In this document: in pieces, positions 1 to 8,758 of the stretch
Position numbering within the stretch: position 1 is the stretch's first letter
Layout of the letters: every line of letters begins with the position of its first letter
Origin: Paraburkholderia dinghuensis
Lineage (GTDB): Bacteria > Pseudomonadota > Gammaproteobacteria > Burkholderiales > Burkholderiaceae
DNA length: 64,000 nt
Direction of reading: 5' to 3'
NCBI RefSeq assembly: GCF_003837865.1
Contig: NZ_RQIS01000012.1
Location: 137,589-201,588, forward strand
The notes under the pieces: generated by a model
Told to the model about the DNA's origin: nothing
Seen by the model: the letters and a program-made list of their open reading frames with translations, nothing else
The model's database searches: none
Program-made: the position numbers and the translations under genes

Positions 1-1
1 C

Positions 2-1093
2 GGCGAGCCCGTGAAGGGCGCGCAGGATCCCGAAGACCTCGACGCGATCCGCCGCTTCGCCGTCGCGTATCTGCGCCACGAGCAGGACCTGGATCTGCAG
101 GCGTTCGGCGTGAAGTTCGACCGCTATTACCTCGAATCGTCGCTTTACACGGAAGGCCGTGTGGACAAGACCGTCGAGGCACTCGTCGCGTCGGGTGAGA
201 CCTACGAAGATGGCGGCGCGCTGTGGCTCAAGACCACCGACTACGGTGACGACAAGGACCGCGTGATGCGCAAGTCCGACGGCACCTACACGTACTTCCT
301 GCCCGACGTCGCCTACCACGTCACCAAGTGGGAGCGCGGCTTCACGAAGGTCATCAACGTGCAGGGCTCGGACCACCACGGCACCATCGCACGCGTGCGC
401 GCGGGCCTGCAGGCGCTCGGCATCGGCATTCCGAAGGGCTACCCCGACTACGTGCTGCACAAGATGGTCACCGTGATGCGCGACGGCCAGGAAGTGAAGA
501 TCTCCAAACGCGCGGGCAGTTACGTGACGGTGCGCGATCTGATCGAATGGTCGGGCGGCGCCACGCCGGATAGCGACGTCTCGCCCGAATTGCTCGACGA
601 GGCCACGATCCGCCGCGGCCGCGACGCCGTGCGCTTCTTCCTCATCTCCCGTAAGGCCGACACCGAATTCGTGTTCGACATCGACCTCGCGCTCAAGCAG
701 AACGACGAAAACCCCGTGTACTACGTGCAGTACGCGCACGCACGGATCTCGTCGATCCTGAACGACTGGCAGGCGAAGCACGGCGGCAACCTTGCCGCTC
801 TGCCCAAGGTCGGTCTCGCGCCGCTGTCGAGCGAGCGCTCGCTCGCACTGGTCGCGAAGCTCGCCGAGTTCCCCGACATGCTCACGCACGCCGCCGCCGA
901 ACTCGCGCCACATGCTGTGGCGTTCTATCTGCGCGAACTCGCCGCCGAGTTTCACTCGTTCTACAATGCCGAACGCGTACTCGTCGATGACACCGCCGAG
1001 CGCGACGCCCGCGTCGCACTGCTTGCAGCCACGCGCCAGGTGCTCGCGAACGGGCTTGCGGTGATCGGCGTCTCCGCGCCCGAGCGCATGTAA
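2..1093 (+). CDS. argS: Arginyl-tRNA synthetase, C-terminal part
   Basis: Class I aminoacyl-tRNA synthetase that charges tRNA-Arg in the cytoplasm. The reading frame is open from the window edge, so the N-terminal part with the HIGH motif lies outside. What remains holds the end of the catalytic domain (DVAYHVTKWERG, then GSDHHGT), a KISKR loop in the KMSKS position followed by AGSYVTVRDLIEW, and the helical DALR anticodon-binding domain (NPVYYVQYAHARISSI, ending VIGVSAPERM). The SPOR-protein gene follows 104 bp downstream on the same strand, the arrangement usual in Burkholderia. The family assignment is secure. The GTG at position 11 is an internal valine codon, not the start. Confidence 0.96.
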   Translation, partial: GEPVKGAQDPEDLDAIRRFAVAYLRHEQDLDLQAFGVKFDRYYLESSLYTEGRVDKTVEALVASGETYEDGGALWLKTTDYGDDKDRVMRKSDGTYTYFLPDVAYHVTKWERGFTKVINVQGSDHHGTIARVRAGLQALGIGIPKGYPDYVLHKMVTVMRDGQEVKISKRAGSYVTVRDLIEWSGGATPDSDVSPELLDEATIRRGRDAVRFFLISRKADTEFVFDIDLALKQNDENPVYYVQYAHARISSILNDWQAKHGGNLAALPKVGLAPLSSERSLALVAKLAEFPDMLTHAAAELAPHAVAFYLRELAAEFHSFYNAERVLVDDTAERDARVALLAATRQVLANGLAVIGVSAPERM

Positions 1094-1197
1094 CAACGGC
1101 CACGCGCGAGAGCAGCACGCGAAGCGACATGTATGGGACCGTCCGCTATATTGCGGGCGGTCGTTCCAGGATTCCTTGTTTGCAGGTGATTCAGACG

Positions 1198-1998
1198 ATG
1201 GCACAACCGCGCCGCACTACAAAACAGCAGTCAAAGCAGTCCGGGGGTACGTTTCTCGGTGTCGTCCTGGGCCTGATCGTCGGCCTCGCGATCGCGGTGG
1301 TGGTAGCGCTCTACATCACGCGCGCGCCGACGCCGTTCGTCGCGAAGGTCGCGCCGCCGGCCGCTTCCGATGCGAGCCAGCCCGACGCCCAGTACGACCC
1401 GAACCGCGCACTACAGGGCAAGTCGCCGGGCCAGCCGGTGCCGCAGACGGCGCAAACCACACCGCCCAACACCGCACCGGGTCAGTCCGCGAACCCTGCA
1501 CAGTCGTCGGGCATGCTCGAAGAGCCGCAGATCGTCGAAGTGCCGGGGTCGGCCCCGGCGAGCGCGAACGGCATTGCCGTCGCCCCGCCCGCGGCCGGTT
1601 CGAACGATATGGCCAATGCCGCGAAGAAGCCGCAGTCGACAGGCAATCCGCCGCAGACCCTCGCGAACAACGAGCCGCAAAAGCCCGCAACGGCCATCCC
1701 TGCACCGGGCGCCAAGCCCGCGACGGGCAGCGCGGCTGCGCCGGGCGCCGCCGACGCGAACGCCGGCTACTTCCTGCAGGTAGGCGCGTACAAGACCTCC
1801 TCCGACGCCGAGCAGCAGCGCGCGCGTCTCGCGTTCCAGGGCTTCGAATCGAAGGTCACCCAGCGCGACGCAGGCGGTGTGACGTATTATCGAGTCCGCA
1901 TCGGCCCGTTCGGGAAGTTCGACGATATGAACTCCACGCGTCAGCGTCTGTCAGACGCGGGCATCGATACGGCCGTTATCCGTTTCAGCAAGCAGTAA
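1198..1998 (+). CDS. SPOR-domain inner-membrane protein (FtsN-like)
   Basis: A 266-residue bitopic protein. It has a short basic cytoplasmic N-terminus, one transmembrane helix at about residues 18-40 (GVVLGLIVGLAIAVVVALYI), a long Pro/Ala/Gln-rich periplasmic linker, and a C-terminal SPOR domain at about residues 188-266 (YFLQVGAYKTSSDAEQQRA, then YYRVRIGPFGKFDDM). SPOR domains bind denuded septal peptidoglycan, so a cell-division or wall role is inferred; FtsN-like is a layout comparison only. The ATG at 1198 is preferred over one at 1129 because the protein then begins with a normal MAQPRR head before the helix. It lies between argS and dsbA and may be co-transcribed with argS. Confidence 0.9.
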   Translation: MAQPRRTTKQQSKQSGGTFLGVVLGLIVGLAIAVVVALYITRAPTPFVAKVAPPAASDASQPDAQYDPNRALQGKSPGQPVPQTAQTTPPNTAPGQSANPAQSSGMLEEPQIVEVPGSAPASANGIAVAPPAAGSNDMANAAKKPQSTGNPPQTLANNEPQKPATAIPAPGAKPATGSAAAPGAADANAGYFLQVGAYKTSSDAEQQRARLAFQGFESKVTQRDAGGVTYYRVRIGPFGKFDDMNSTRQRLSDAGIDTAVIRFSKQ

Positions 1999-2184
1999 CC
2001 CAGGCGCCCGCGCCGTGCCGCCGTCCCGCCCGCTTGCAGGGCGCGCAGGCGGCGCGTCCCGCGGGCAACAAACGACGCAGCACCCCCGCATGTAGGAGCA
2101 GGCCCGGTACGAGCGACGCTCGCGCAAGGGGCGATGCGGTTCAACGCCGGCTGTGCCGGCCAAGTCAACGAAGGTCAATAGAAC

Positions 2185-2823
2185 ATGAAACGACTTCTTG
2201 GTTCGCTTTTGCTCTCGCTCTCGATGTTCGTCGGGATCGCGCATGCGGCGCCAGCCGCGCCCGTGTCCGGCAAGGACTACGCGGTCCTCGCGACTCCGCA
2301 GCCGGTCAACGTGCCCGCCGGCAAGATCGAGGTCATCGAGTTCATGTGGTACGGCTGCCCGCACTGTGCAGAATTCGACCCGCTCCTCGAAGCCTGGATC
2401 AAGAAGCAAGCTCCGGACGTCGTGTTCAAGCGCGTGCCGGTGGCATTCCGCGACGACTTCATCCCGCACTCGAAGCTGTTCTACGCGATCGATGCGCTGG
2501 GTCTCTCGCAGAAGCTCACGCCGGTCATCTTCAATGAAATCCACGTGAACAAGAACTATCTGCTCACGCCGGAAGACCAGGCCAAGTTCCTCGCCACCCA
2601 GGGCGTCGATCCGAAGAAGTTCATGGAGGCGTACAACTCGTTCTCGGTGCAGAGCGCACTCCAGCGCGACAAGGAAGTCGCCACCGGGTTCAACATCAGC
2701 GGCGTCCCGACGCTCGCCATTCAGGGCAAGTACGAAACCGGCCCGGGCCAGACCAACAGCCTGCCGCGCACGATCGAGGTGCTCGACTACCTCGTCTCGC
2801 GAGTCCGCGCAAAGCAGATGTAA
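2185..2823 (+). CDS. dsbA: Periplasmic thiol:disulfide oxidoreductase DsbA
   Basis: Introduces disulfide bonds into exported proteins in the periplasm and is normally re-oxidised by DsbB. The 212-residue product has a cleavable signal peptide (about residues 1-21, ending IAHA-AP). A thioredoxin fold carries the CPHC active site at residues 58-61 and the cis-proline loop GVPT at about 173-176, with the helical insertion between them. Length is normal for beta-proteobacterial DsbA. It sits 16 bp before the following SDR gene, so the two are probably co-transcribed. Fimbrial pilins and the chaperones encoded further along this window are typical kinds of disulfide-bearing clients. Confidence 0.95.
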   Translation: MKRLLGSLLLSLSMFVGIAHAAPAAPVSGKDYAVLATPQPVNVPAGKIEVIEFMWYGCPHCAEFDPLLEAWIKKQAPDVVFKRVPVAFRDDFIPHSKLFYAIDALGLSQKLTPVIFNEIHVNKNYLLTPEDQAKFLATQGVDPKKFMEAYNSFSVQSALQRDKEVATGFNISGVPTLAIQGKYETGPGQTNSLPRTIEVLDYLVSRVRAKQM

Positions 2824-2839
2824 TTCCCGGCGCGCCGGT

Positions 2840-3616
2840 ATGGGTCAACCGCTCAAGGTCTTCATCACCGGCGCGTCGAGCGGTATCGGCGCGGCGCTGG
2901 CCGCCGAATACGCGCGGCGTGGCGCCATTCTCGGGCTCGTCGCGCGCCGTGCCGATGCCCTCGCCGGTTTCCGGCAGTCCCACCCGCAGCATCCCATCTC
3001 CCTCTACCCCGCCGACGTGCGCGACGCCGATGCGCTCGCCGCCGCTGCGCGCGCGTTCATCGCGGAGCACGGCCTGCCGGACATCGTGATCGCCAACGCG
3101 GGCGTGAGCCGCGGCGCCCTCACCGGTCACGGCGAGCTCGCGACCTTTCGCAACGTGATGGACACCAACTACTTCGGCATGGTCGCCACCTTCGAGCCGT
3201 TCGTCGCCGCCATGAGCGAATCGCGGCACGGCGTGCTCGTCGGCATTGCGAGCGTGGCCGGTGTGCGCGGACTGCCGGGCTCGGGGGCCTACAGCGCGTC
3301 GAAGGCCGCGGCGCTGACCTATCTCGAGGCGCTGCGCGTCGAGATGCGTCCGTTCGGCGTGAACGTCGTTACGATCGCGCCGGGCTATATCCGCACGCCG
3401 ATGACGGCGCAGAATCCGTATCGCATGCCGTTCCTCATGGACGTCGACCGCTTCGCCGCCAAAACCGCCGATGCGATCGCGCACGGCACATCGTTTGCGG
3501 TCTTTCCGTGGCCGATGCGCGTGGCCGCGGCGCTTTTGCGCGCGCTGCCGCGCTGGCTCTACGACCGCGTGTTCGAGAAGGCCCCGCGCAAGCCGCGCGC
3601 CACTGCCGACCACTGA
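2840..3616 (+). CDS. Short-chain dehydrogenase/reductase
   Basis: A classical SDR of 258 residues. The Rossmann glycine motif TGASSGIG is at residues 10-17, NAG at 86-88, the catalytic Ser at about 138 (IASVAG), and the YxxxK pair at Y151 and K155 (AYSASKAAAL). The PGYIRTPM loop follows the catalytic region. No basic residue clearly fixes NADPH over NADH, although ARR after the second strand favours NADP(H). The substrate cannot be read from sequence. It starts 16 bp after dsbA, and the short spacing implies one transcript, as in related Burkholderia genomes. Confidence 0.9.
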   Translation: MGQPLKVFITGASSGIGAALAAEYARRGAILGLVARRADALAGFRQSHPQHPISLYPADVRDADALAAAARAFIAEHGLPDIVIANAGVSRGALTGHGELATFRNVMDTNYFGMVATFEPFVAAMSESRHGVLVGIASVAGVRGLPGSGAYSASKAAALTYLEALRVEMRPFGVNVVTIAPGYIRTPMTAQNPYRMPFLMDVDRFAAKTADAIAHGTSFAVFPWPMRVAAALLRALPRWLYDRVFEKAPRKPRATADH

Positions 3617-3848
3617 GCCGCGCATGCTCGCGTGACCCCAGCACACGCGGCGAAAAAAACGCGCGTCCGGCGCGTCCCTATGGGCCAGGCGGATTAAATG
3701 GTTGTCCCGACAATTTCCCTTCGATAAGCTTTCCCGATCGGGCCGTCCCACACTCGCCGCGCCGCACGTCTTCCATGCCGCGTCGCGCGCAGAACAACCC
3801 CACGTGCCGGGGCGTGTCAAAACGCTACCGCAGACAACCGGAGAACCC

Positions 3849-5477
3849 ATGCGCCTCATCTCGCCCGCCCCTGCGCTCGTCGGCCTGCGCGCCGCCGCAT
3901 TGTGCGTCCTCGGCGCCACGCTCGCCGTCGCGAGTGCGAGCACGCTCGCGAAGCCACTGACGGTCTGCACCGAATCGAGCCCGGACGGTTTCGACGTCGT
4001 GCAGTTCAATTCGCTCGTGACGACCAACGCGTCCGCGGACGTGATTTTCAACTCGCTCGTCGCGTATGACGAGGCCGCAAAGAAAGTCGCGCCTGCGCTC
4101 GCCGACAAGTGGGACGTGAGCGCCGATGGCCTCACGTACACGTTCCATCTGCGCCCCAATGTGCAGTTCCAGACGACCGGATGGTTCAAGCCCACGCGCG
4201 CGCTGAACGCCGACGATGTCGTCTTCACGTTCGAACGCATGCTCGACGCGAACAATCCGTGGCACAAGGTGGCAGGCGCGAGCGGCTTTCCGCACGCACA
4301 GTCGATGGGATTGCCGAAGCTCATCAAGTCCGTATCGAAGGTCGACGACAGCACGGTCCGCTTCGTCCTGACCGAGCCGAACGCCACGTTTCTCGCGATC
4401 CTGACGATGGGCTTCGCGTCGGTCTACTCCGCCGAATACGCCGACCAGCTCCACAAAGCGGGCAAGGAAACCGACTTCAACGCGAAGCCGGTGGGTACGG
4501 GCCCGTTCGTGCTGAAGAGCTACACGAAGGACGCGTTGATCCGCTACGACGTGAATCCGGCGTACTGGGGGCCGAAGCCGAAGGCGGAACGTCTGATCTA
4601 CGCGATCACACCCGACGCCGCCGTGCGCGCGCAGAAGGTGAAGGCTGGCGAATGCCAGATCGCGCTGTCTCCGAAACCGCAGGACGTCGCGGCGTCGAAG
4701 GCCGACAAGACGCTGAACGTGGTCGAGACGCCCGCGTTCATGACCGCGTTCGTCGCGCTGAACACGCAGCAGAAGCCGCTCGACAACCAGAAGGTGCGTC
4801 AGGCGCTGAACATGGCGTTCGACCGTACGACGTACCTGAAGACCGTGTTCGACAACACAGCAACGCCGGCTACGAATCCGTGGCCGCCGATCACGTGGGG
4901 TTACAACAAGTCTGTCCAGCCGTATCCGTATGATCCGGCGAAGGCGAAGCAATGGCTCGCCGAGGCGGGTTTCCCGAACGGCTTCTCGACGACGATCTGG
5001 GTGCGCCCCAACGGCAGCGTCCTCAATCCGAATCCGCGCGCGGGTGCCGAACTGCTGCAGGCCGACTTCGCCAAGATCGGCGTAAAGGCGGACATCAAGG
5101 TGATCGAGTGGGGCGAGTTGATCAAGCAAGCCAAACAAGGCCAGCACGGTACGCTGTTCATGGGCTGGGCCGGCGATAACGGCGACCCCGACAACTACCT
5201 CTCGCCGCTCTTCAGCTGCAACGCGGTGCAGTCGGGTATCAACTTCGCGCGCTTCTGCGATCCTCAACTCGACAAACTGATCTCCGAGGGCAAGGCCACC
5301 GCCGATCAGGCCAAACGCGTGAAGCTCTACGAAGCCGCGCAGAAAATCATCCACGATCAGGCGCTGTGGATTCCGCTCGGCTACCCGACCGCCGCGGCGA
5401 TCACACGCACGAATGTGAGCGGTTATCGGGTCAGTCCGTTCGGACGCCAGAACTTCGCGGACGTCTCGGTGCAGTAG
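3849..5477 (+). CDS. Peptide ABC transporter substrate-binding protein (DppA-like, family 5)
   Basis: Periplasmic binding protein of the SBP_bac_5 family, 542 residues, which captures di- or oligopeptides for an ABC importer. It begins with a signal peptide ending near ASASTLAKP. The sequence then gives LTVCTESSPDGFDVVQF, ADKWDVSADGLTYTFHLR and GTGPFVLKSY, the last being the family signature loop. The ATG at 3849 was chosen over an upstream in-frame start at 3702 because GGAG lies 6 bp before it and the signal peptide follows directly. No permease or ATPase gene is next to it in this window, so here it is an orphan or serves a transporter encoded elsewhere. Dipeptide specificity is an inference. 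Confidence 0.9.
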   Translation: MRLISPAPALVGLRAAALCVLGATLAVASASTLAKPLTVCTESSPDGFDVVQFNSLVTTNASADVIFNSLVAYDEAAKKVAPALADKWDVSADGLTYTFHLRPNVQFQTTGWFKPTRALNADDVVFTFERMLDANNPWHKVAGASGFPHAQSMGLPKLIKSVSKVDDSTVRFVLTEPNATFLAILTMGFASVYSAEYADQLHKAGKETDFNAKPVGTGPFVLKSYTKDALIRYDVNPAYWGPKPKAERLIYAITPDAAVRAQKVKAGECQIALSPKPQDVAASKADKTLNVVETPAFMTAFVALNTQQKPLDNQKVRQALNMAFDRTTYLKTVFDNTATPATNPWPPITWGYNKSVQPYPYDPAKAKQWLAEAGFPNGFSTTIWVRPNGSVLNPNPRAGAELLQADFAKIGVKADIKVIEWGELIKQAKQGQHGTLFMGWAGDNGDPDNYLSPLFSCNAVQSGINFARFCDPQLDKLISEGKATADQAKRVKLYEAAQKIIHDQALWIPLGYPTAAAITRTNVSGYRVSPFGRQNFADVSVQ

Positions 5478-5550
5478 TCCGGAACCGGGCTGCGGCCAGC
5501 GACGGTTTTGCCACGAACCGCAGCACGCGGTTCGCGCAACGCCCGTCACA

Positions 5551-6597
5551 TCATGCCGCCGCGGCGTATCCCATGAGTTCGGGCTCGCGAACAGGTGCCG
5601 TGTGCGTGAGCGTCTGCCAGCGCACCTTCGGAAAGACGTCCTCGCCGAGCGCGCTCTTCATCGAGAGATTCGTCACATGCACGCCGCGGCTGCGCAGCAG
5701 CGCTGCCGCGTGACGAAAAGACGGCTCGATGAAGTCGTGGAAGTTGCTGTCGAGATGGCTCGGCTGCATCTGGCCCGGCGATTCGTAAAACCGTGGCGTG
5801 TGCGCGGCATCGGAGAGATCGACGCCGTGCATGAAGATACGCTTCGCACCGAGCGAGGCGAGCACCTGCAGCGCGGCATAGGCAACCGTGCGCCCCTCGA
5901 AGACGCCGCGGCGGATATCGAGGCTGAAACCCAGCGACTCGGGCGCATCGAACAGCGCGAGGGATTTGTAGTCGTGCGCAACTCGCAATTCGTCGACGGT
6001 GAGCGCGCGCTGTCCAGCGGGACGCAACAGTTCATCGATCAGGAAAATGCGGCAACGCATTTGTGCGATGTCGAGTTGCTCGGCGATGCACCAGAGCACG
6101 AACGGTGTCGCGTATAACGTGAGCGGCTCGCCGATAATGCGTTCGACCAGGTCGGGCCGATTCCGCACGAAGCCGCAATCCACGATGCAGTAGTCGTCGA
6201 AGCGCACGCCCTGCCGCTCCTGCAACGCAATGGCGCCGTTGACGCCCATCACGCGGCGCATCGGCAACGCCCGGTAATCAATTTCATTGACGGATGGGCC
6301 CGTGGCGATGAGATGCCAGCCGTCCGGATCAGGCGCGGCGTGCGGCTCGCGGTTCACGCACGGGAGCGCGCGGCCCCGAATGCTCATGCCAGTGAGGCCG
6401 CCGCTTTCGTCGCGCGATATTTCGACACCATGTGCGATCCGCTCGTTGTGACGAAACGCGCGCGAGTGGGTCCAGCGGTAGCACAGCTTGAAAAACGTAT
6501 TGCGGATGCGCCGTGCAGGCGCAGCCCCCGTGCGCGACTTTCTGTCGGCCTCCACGCCTGCACACGAAAGCTGCCCCGCATTTACTTTGTTAGCCAC
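5551..6597 (-). CDS. WaaZ/RfaZ-like lipopolysaccharide core biosynthesis protein
   Basis: A 348-residue soluble protein. From remembered enterobacterial WaaZ it shares the order of blocks: an N-terminal GPS motif (HLIATGPSV, about 95-103), VMGVNGAIAL, YCIVDCGFVRNRPD, then LGFSLDIRRGVF, YAALQVLASLGAKRIFMHG and the VDLSD/PRFYES region. WaaZ is linked to adding a third Kdo to LPS inner core, so a glycosyltransferase role on the inner core is inferred. A basic aromatic helix near residues 29-50 could touch the membrane. The GTG start at 6597 is supported by GAGG 7 bp upstream; an ATG at 6387 would remove that helix. It stands alone, convergent with the peptide-binding gene. Confidence 0.65.
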   Translation of the reverse strand: MANKVNAGQLSCAGVEADRKSRTGAAPARRIRNTFFKLCYRWTHSRAFRHNERIAHGVEISRDESGGLTGMSIRGRALPCVNREPHAAPDPDGWHLIATGPSVNEIDYRALPMRRVMGVNGAIALQERQGVRFDDYCIVDCGFVRNRPDLVERIIGEPLTLYATPFVLWCIAEQLDIAQMRCRIFLIDELLRPAGQRALTVDELRVAHDYKSLALFDAPESLGFSLDIRRGVFEGRTVAYAALQVLASLGAKRIFMHGVDLSDAAHTPRFYESPGQMQPSHLDSNFHDFIEPSFRHAAALLRSRGVHVTNLSMKSALGEDVFPKVRWQTLTHTAPVREPELMGYAAAA

Positions 6598-6988
6598 TTA
6601 TATACCTCACGCTGAAGCGAAGCCAAAAGCTTCGCGTCTTAATGAAGTGTTTATTCTAAATTACAGGATTTTTACATTCATTACGAAACGTCATCCATTT
6701 ATTACGGCGCCTTACAAACCTCCATACGTGCGACCCTTTCGAGGTGTCGTGCACGCTGCTGCGCAGTCAATCGGTTGGACGGTTGGTCGACGAGGCTACG
6801 GCGCGCTGCGGTACGGCACGTCGACTAACGCGCGGCGGCCTTGGGCGCCTGGTGTATCGCACAGCACCAGAGCGCAGCAGCATGCCGGGAACAATTCGTC
6901 GAACATGGTTGCAGTTTGGTAACTCAAGGCGAAACGTGCTCCGCTAAATTGAAGCCATGCAATCGTTCTTTTACCGAAGGGGGCTTCA
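6598..6988. other. Intergenic divergent promoter region
   Basis: About 390 bp between two divergent genes. The part near 6640-6715 is clearly AT-richer than its surroundings and probably holds promoters for the WaaZ-like gene (leftward) and the small secreted protein (rightward). No complete promoter with good spacing, operator or RNA gene could be identified. Confidence 0.4.
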
Positions 6989-7273
6989 ATGAAAACGAAA
7001 CTGTTTGCTGCCCTGGGCACCGGGGCACTCATCCTTACCGCATCTCAAACCGCAATGGCACATGTGTCCGTGGGTCTGAGCATTGGCGTGCCCGCGCCGG
7101 TGTACGTTGCACCCGCCCCGGTGTATTTCGCGCCGCCGCCGGTCCGTGTAGTCGCGTACCAGCCTGCGCCCGTGATGATGCCGGCCGTCTACGTCGGCTG
7201 GCACGGCGACCGCTACTGGGACGGCCGCCGCTGGTGGGGCCACCGCGAGTGGTATGGTCAGCGGCGCTGGTGA
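6989..7273 (+). CDS. Small secreted PXPV-repeat protein
   Basis: A 94-residue exported protein with an N-terminal signal peptide (about residues 1-24, ending TAMA-HVSV). The mature part has repeated Pro-x-Pro-Val units (VPAPVYVAPAPVYFAPPPV) and a Trp/Arg/Tyr-rich tail (DRYWDGRRWWGHREWYG). Such proteins are common in Burkholderia and are often labelled PXPV-repeat or virulence-factor-like, but no biochemical role is established. The ATG at 6989 has a strong GGGGG-type ribosome site 6-10 bp upstream. It is monocistronic and ends just before a strong stem-loop terminator. Confidence 0.8.
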   Translation: MKTKLFAALGTGALILTASQTAMAHVSVGLSIGVPAPVYVAPAPVYFAPPPVRVVAYQPAPVMMPAVYVGWHGDRYWDGRRWWGHREWYGQRRW

Positions 7274-7317
7274 TGCGCGCACGGTCAGCCGATAACCGAT
7301 AACCGATCGCCAATAGC

Positions 7318-7355
7318 AAAACGCCTCGCAGGCTGTGACCTGCGAGGCGTTTTTT
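7318..7355. terminator. Intrinsic terminator, probably bidirectional
   Basis: A perfect 12-bp stem (7321-7332 with 7339-7350) and 6-nt loop, extended by A:T pairs. T-runs flank it on both strands, so it can end the PXPV gene from the left and the sulfate-binding gene from the right. Confidence 0.88.
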
Positions 7356-7399
7356 CTTGTGCGCGCAACGGCGCGCCGGTTGTCGCCGGTTGCCGCCTG

Positions 7400-8410
7400 T
7401 TATTCGCGTCCGGTGACGATCTGGTCGAACGTGCCGCCATCCGCGAAGTGCGTGGCCTGTGCCTTCTGCCAGCCACCGAACATCTGCTCGACCGTGAACG
7501 TCTTGATCGGCCTGAATTCGCTGGCGTGCTTCGCAAGCACGCCGGCATCGCGCGGACGCAAGTGGTGCTGGGCGATGATTTCCTGCGCGGCCGGCGAGTA
7601 CAGATAGTCGAGATACGCCTGCGCCAGCTTACGCGTTCCGCGCTTGTCCACGACCTTGTCGACGATCGTCACCGGCGGCGCCGCAATCAGGCTCACCGAC
7701 GGATAAACTGCTTCGAAGTCCTTTCCATCGGCGCCCGTGTCGATAAGCGACACTTCGTTTTCGAACGTCACGAGCACGTCGCCGATACCGCGCTGCGTAA
7801 ACGTCGTCGTGGCGCCACGGCCGCCCGCGTCCAGCACCGGCACGTTCTTGATCAGCGCGCGTTCGAAGTCGAGCGCCTGCGCGTCGGTTGCGCCGAGCAG
7901 CTTGCGATAGCCCCACGCCGCGAGGTACGTATAGCGGCCGTTGCCCGAGGTCTTCGGATTCGCGATGACGACCTGGACGCCCGGCTTTACGAGATCATCC
8001 CAGTCTTTGATGTGCTTCGGGTTGCCCTTGCGCACGAGGAACACCATCGTCGTGGTGTAGGGCGCGCTGTCGTCGCGCAGACGAGCGCGCCAGTTCTCGG
8101 GCACGAGGTGCCCTTTCTGCGCGAGCAAGTCGATGTCGTTCGGCTGGTTCATCGTCACGACGTCGGCCTGCAGGCCTTGAAGCACCGAAAGCGCCTGCGC
8201 GCTCGACGCACCATGCGACTGCTTGATCGATACGGTCTCGCCGGTCTTCTTCCGATAGTCGGCGATGAAGCTCGCGTTGATGTCCTTGTACAGTTCGCGC
8301 GTCACGTCGTAAGAGACGTTGAGCAGCGACGTGTCCGCCTGCGCGGCACCCGTCGCCAGTGCGATGATGCCCGCGCCTACCCAGCGCGATGCGCGTCCCC
8401 AGCCTGCCAT
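7400..8410 (-). CDS. Sulfate/thiosulfate ABC transporter substrate-binding protein
   Basis: Periplasmic Sbp/CysP-family protein of 336 residues that binds sulfate or thiosulfate for a CysTWA-type importer. A signal peptide (ending AAQA-DTS) precedes LLNVSYDVTRELY. The family blocks KQSHGASSAQ, ADVVTMNQPNDID, ANPKTSGNGRYTYLAAWGY and LVTFENEV follow. The start at 8410 is chosen because GGGGACC lies just upstream and the signal peptide begins there; an ATG at 8461 would add an unlikely head. No cysT, cysW or cysA gene is nearby, so it is an orphan binding protein in this window. Sulfate versus thiosulfate cannot be decided. Confidence 0.9.
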   Translation of the reverse strand: MAGWGRASRWVGAGIIALATGAAQADTSLLNVSYDVTRELYKDINASFIADYRKKTGETVSIKQSHGASSAQALSVLQGLQADVVTMNQPNDIDLLAQKGHLVPENWRARLRDDSAPYTTTMVFLVRKGNPKHIKDWDDLVKPGVQVVIANPKTSGNGRYTYLAAWGYRKLLGATDAQALDFERALIKNVPVLDAGGRGATTTFTQRGIGDVLVTFENEVSLIDTGADGKDFEAVYPSVSLIAAPPVTIVDKVVDKRGTRKLAQAYLDYLYSPAAQEIIAQHHLRPRDAGVLAKHASEFRPIKTFTVEQMFGGWQKAQATHFADGGTFDQIVTGRE

Positions 8411-8485
8411 GATGGTCCCCGTCTGTCGAAAGAAAGCGTCGCCGTTGCCCGGCGTTTTCACCCGGCTAACAACGGACGTCCGATT

Positions 8486-8755
8486 CTAGCGAGATCCCGC
8501 GCGCTCGTTATATCGATTCGAATGTAGCTTCTGCCGATTCGTTATAAGCGCGGCGCGCGCCATGACGTTCGCGCCGCCGTCGATATGGACCGTGTTGCCG
8601 CTCGCGCGGCACGCGTAGCGTGGCGAGGTGAGCCGTGGCGTAGCCAACACCCAGGATGTCGACGCGTTCGACGGCGCGGGCGAGCCTCCGGTCGGAGTCG
8701 GGCAGCCCCTGTGCCGCCCGCGTCTTGAATGGTCCCGGCGAGAGCCGGGCCGGTC
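8486..8755 (-). pseudogene. fabI: Remnant of the 3' end of fabI (enoyl-ACP reductase)
   Basis: Reading leftward, one frame gives LSPGPFKTRAAQGLPD, then VERVDILGVGYATAHLAT. A second frame continues YACRASGNTVHIDGGANVM. Together these match the C-terminal third of FabI-type enoyl-ACP reductases (SPGP-KTRAA, DVGY-AFLAT, GNTVHIDGG). The frames are joined by an apparent 2-nt loss in the codon after HLAT, near 8620. The N-terminal two-thirds, including the NAD-binding region, is absent, because homology begins right after the DUF3141 stop codon. It is a broken relic. fabI commonly accompanies pta and ackA in related bacteria, and both lie nearby. Confidence 0.72.
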
Positions 8756-8758
8756 GCG

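Noticed and set aside
1176..2537. 453-codon plus-strand frame overlapping the SPOR and dsbA genes
   Set aside because: Out of frame with both genes, Arg/Ala-rich with no motifs.
3650..3680. Small hairpin with a T-run reading leftward
   Set aside because: No minus-strand gene ends here, and the stem is only about 6 bp of alternating GC, expected by chance.
2696..4387. Long open frame (563 codons) on the minus strand
   Set aside because: It lies antisense to dsbA, the SDR and the peptide-binding gene. Such frames are common in high-GC DNA and the translation shows no family motif.
3825..5549. 574-codon open frame on the minus strand
   Set aside because: Arg/Val/Glu-rich antisense shadow of the peptide-binding protein gene, which has a signal peptide and family motifs.
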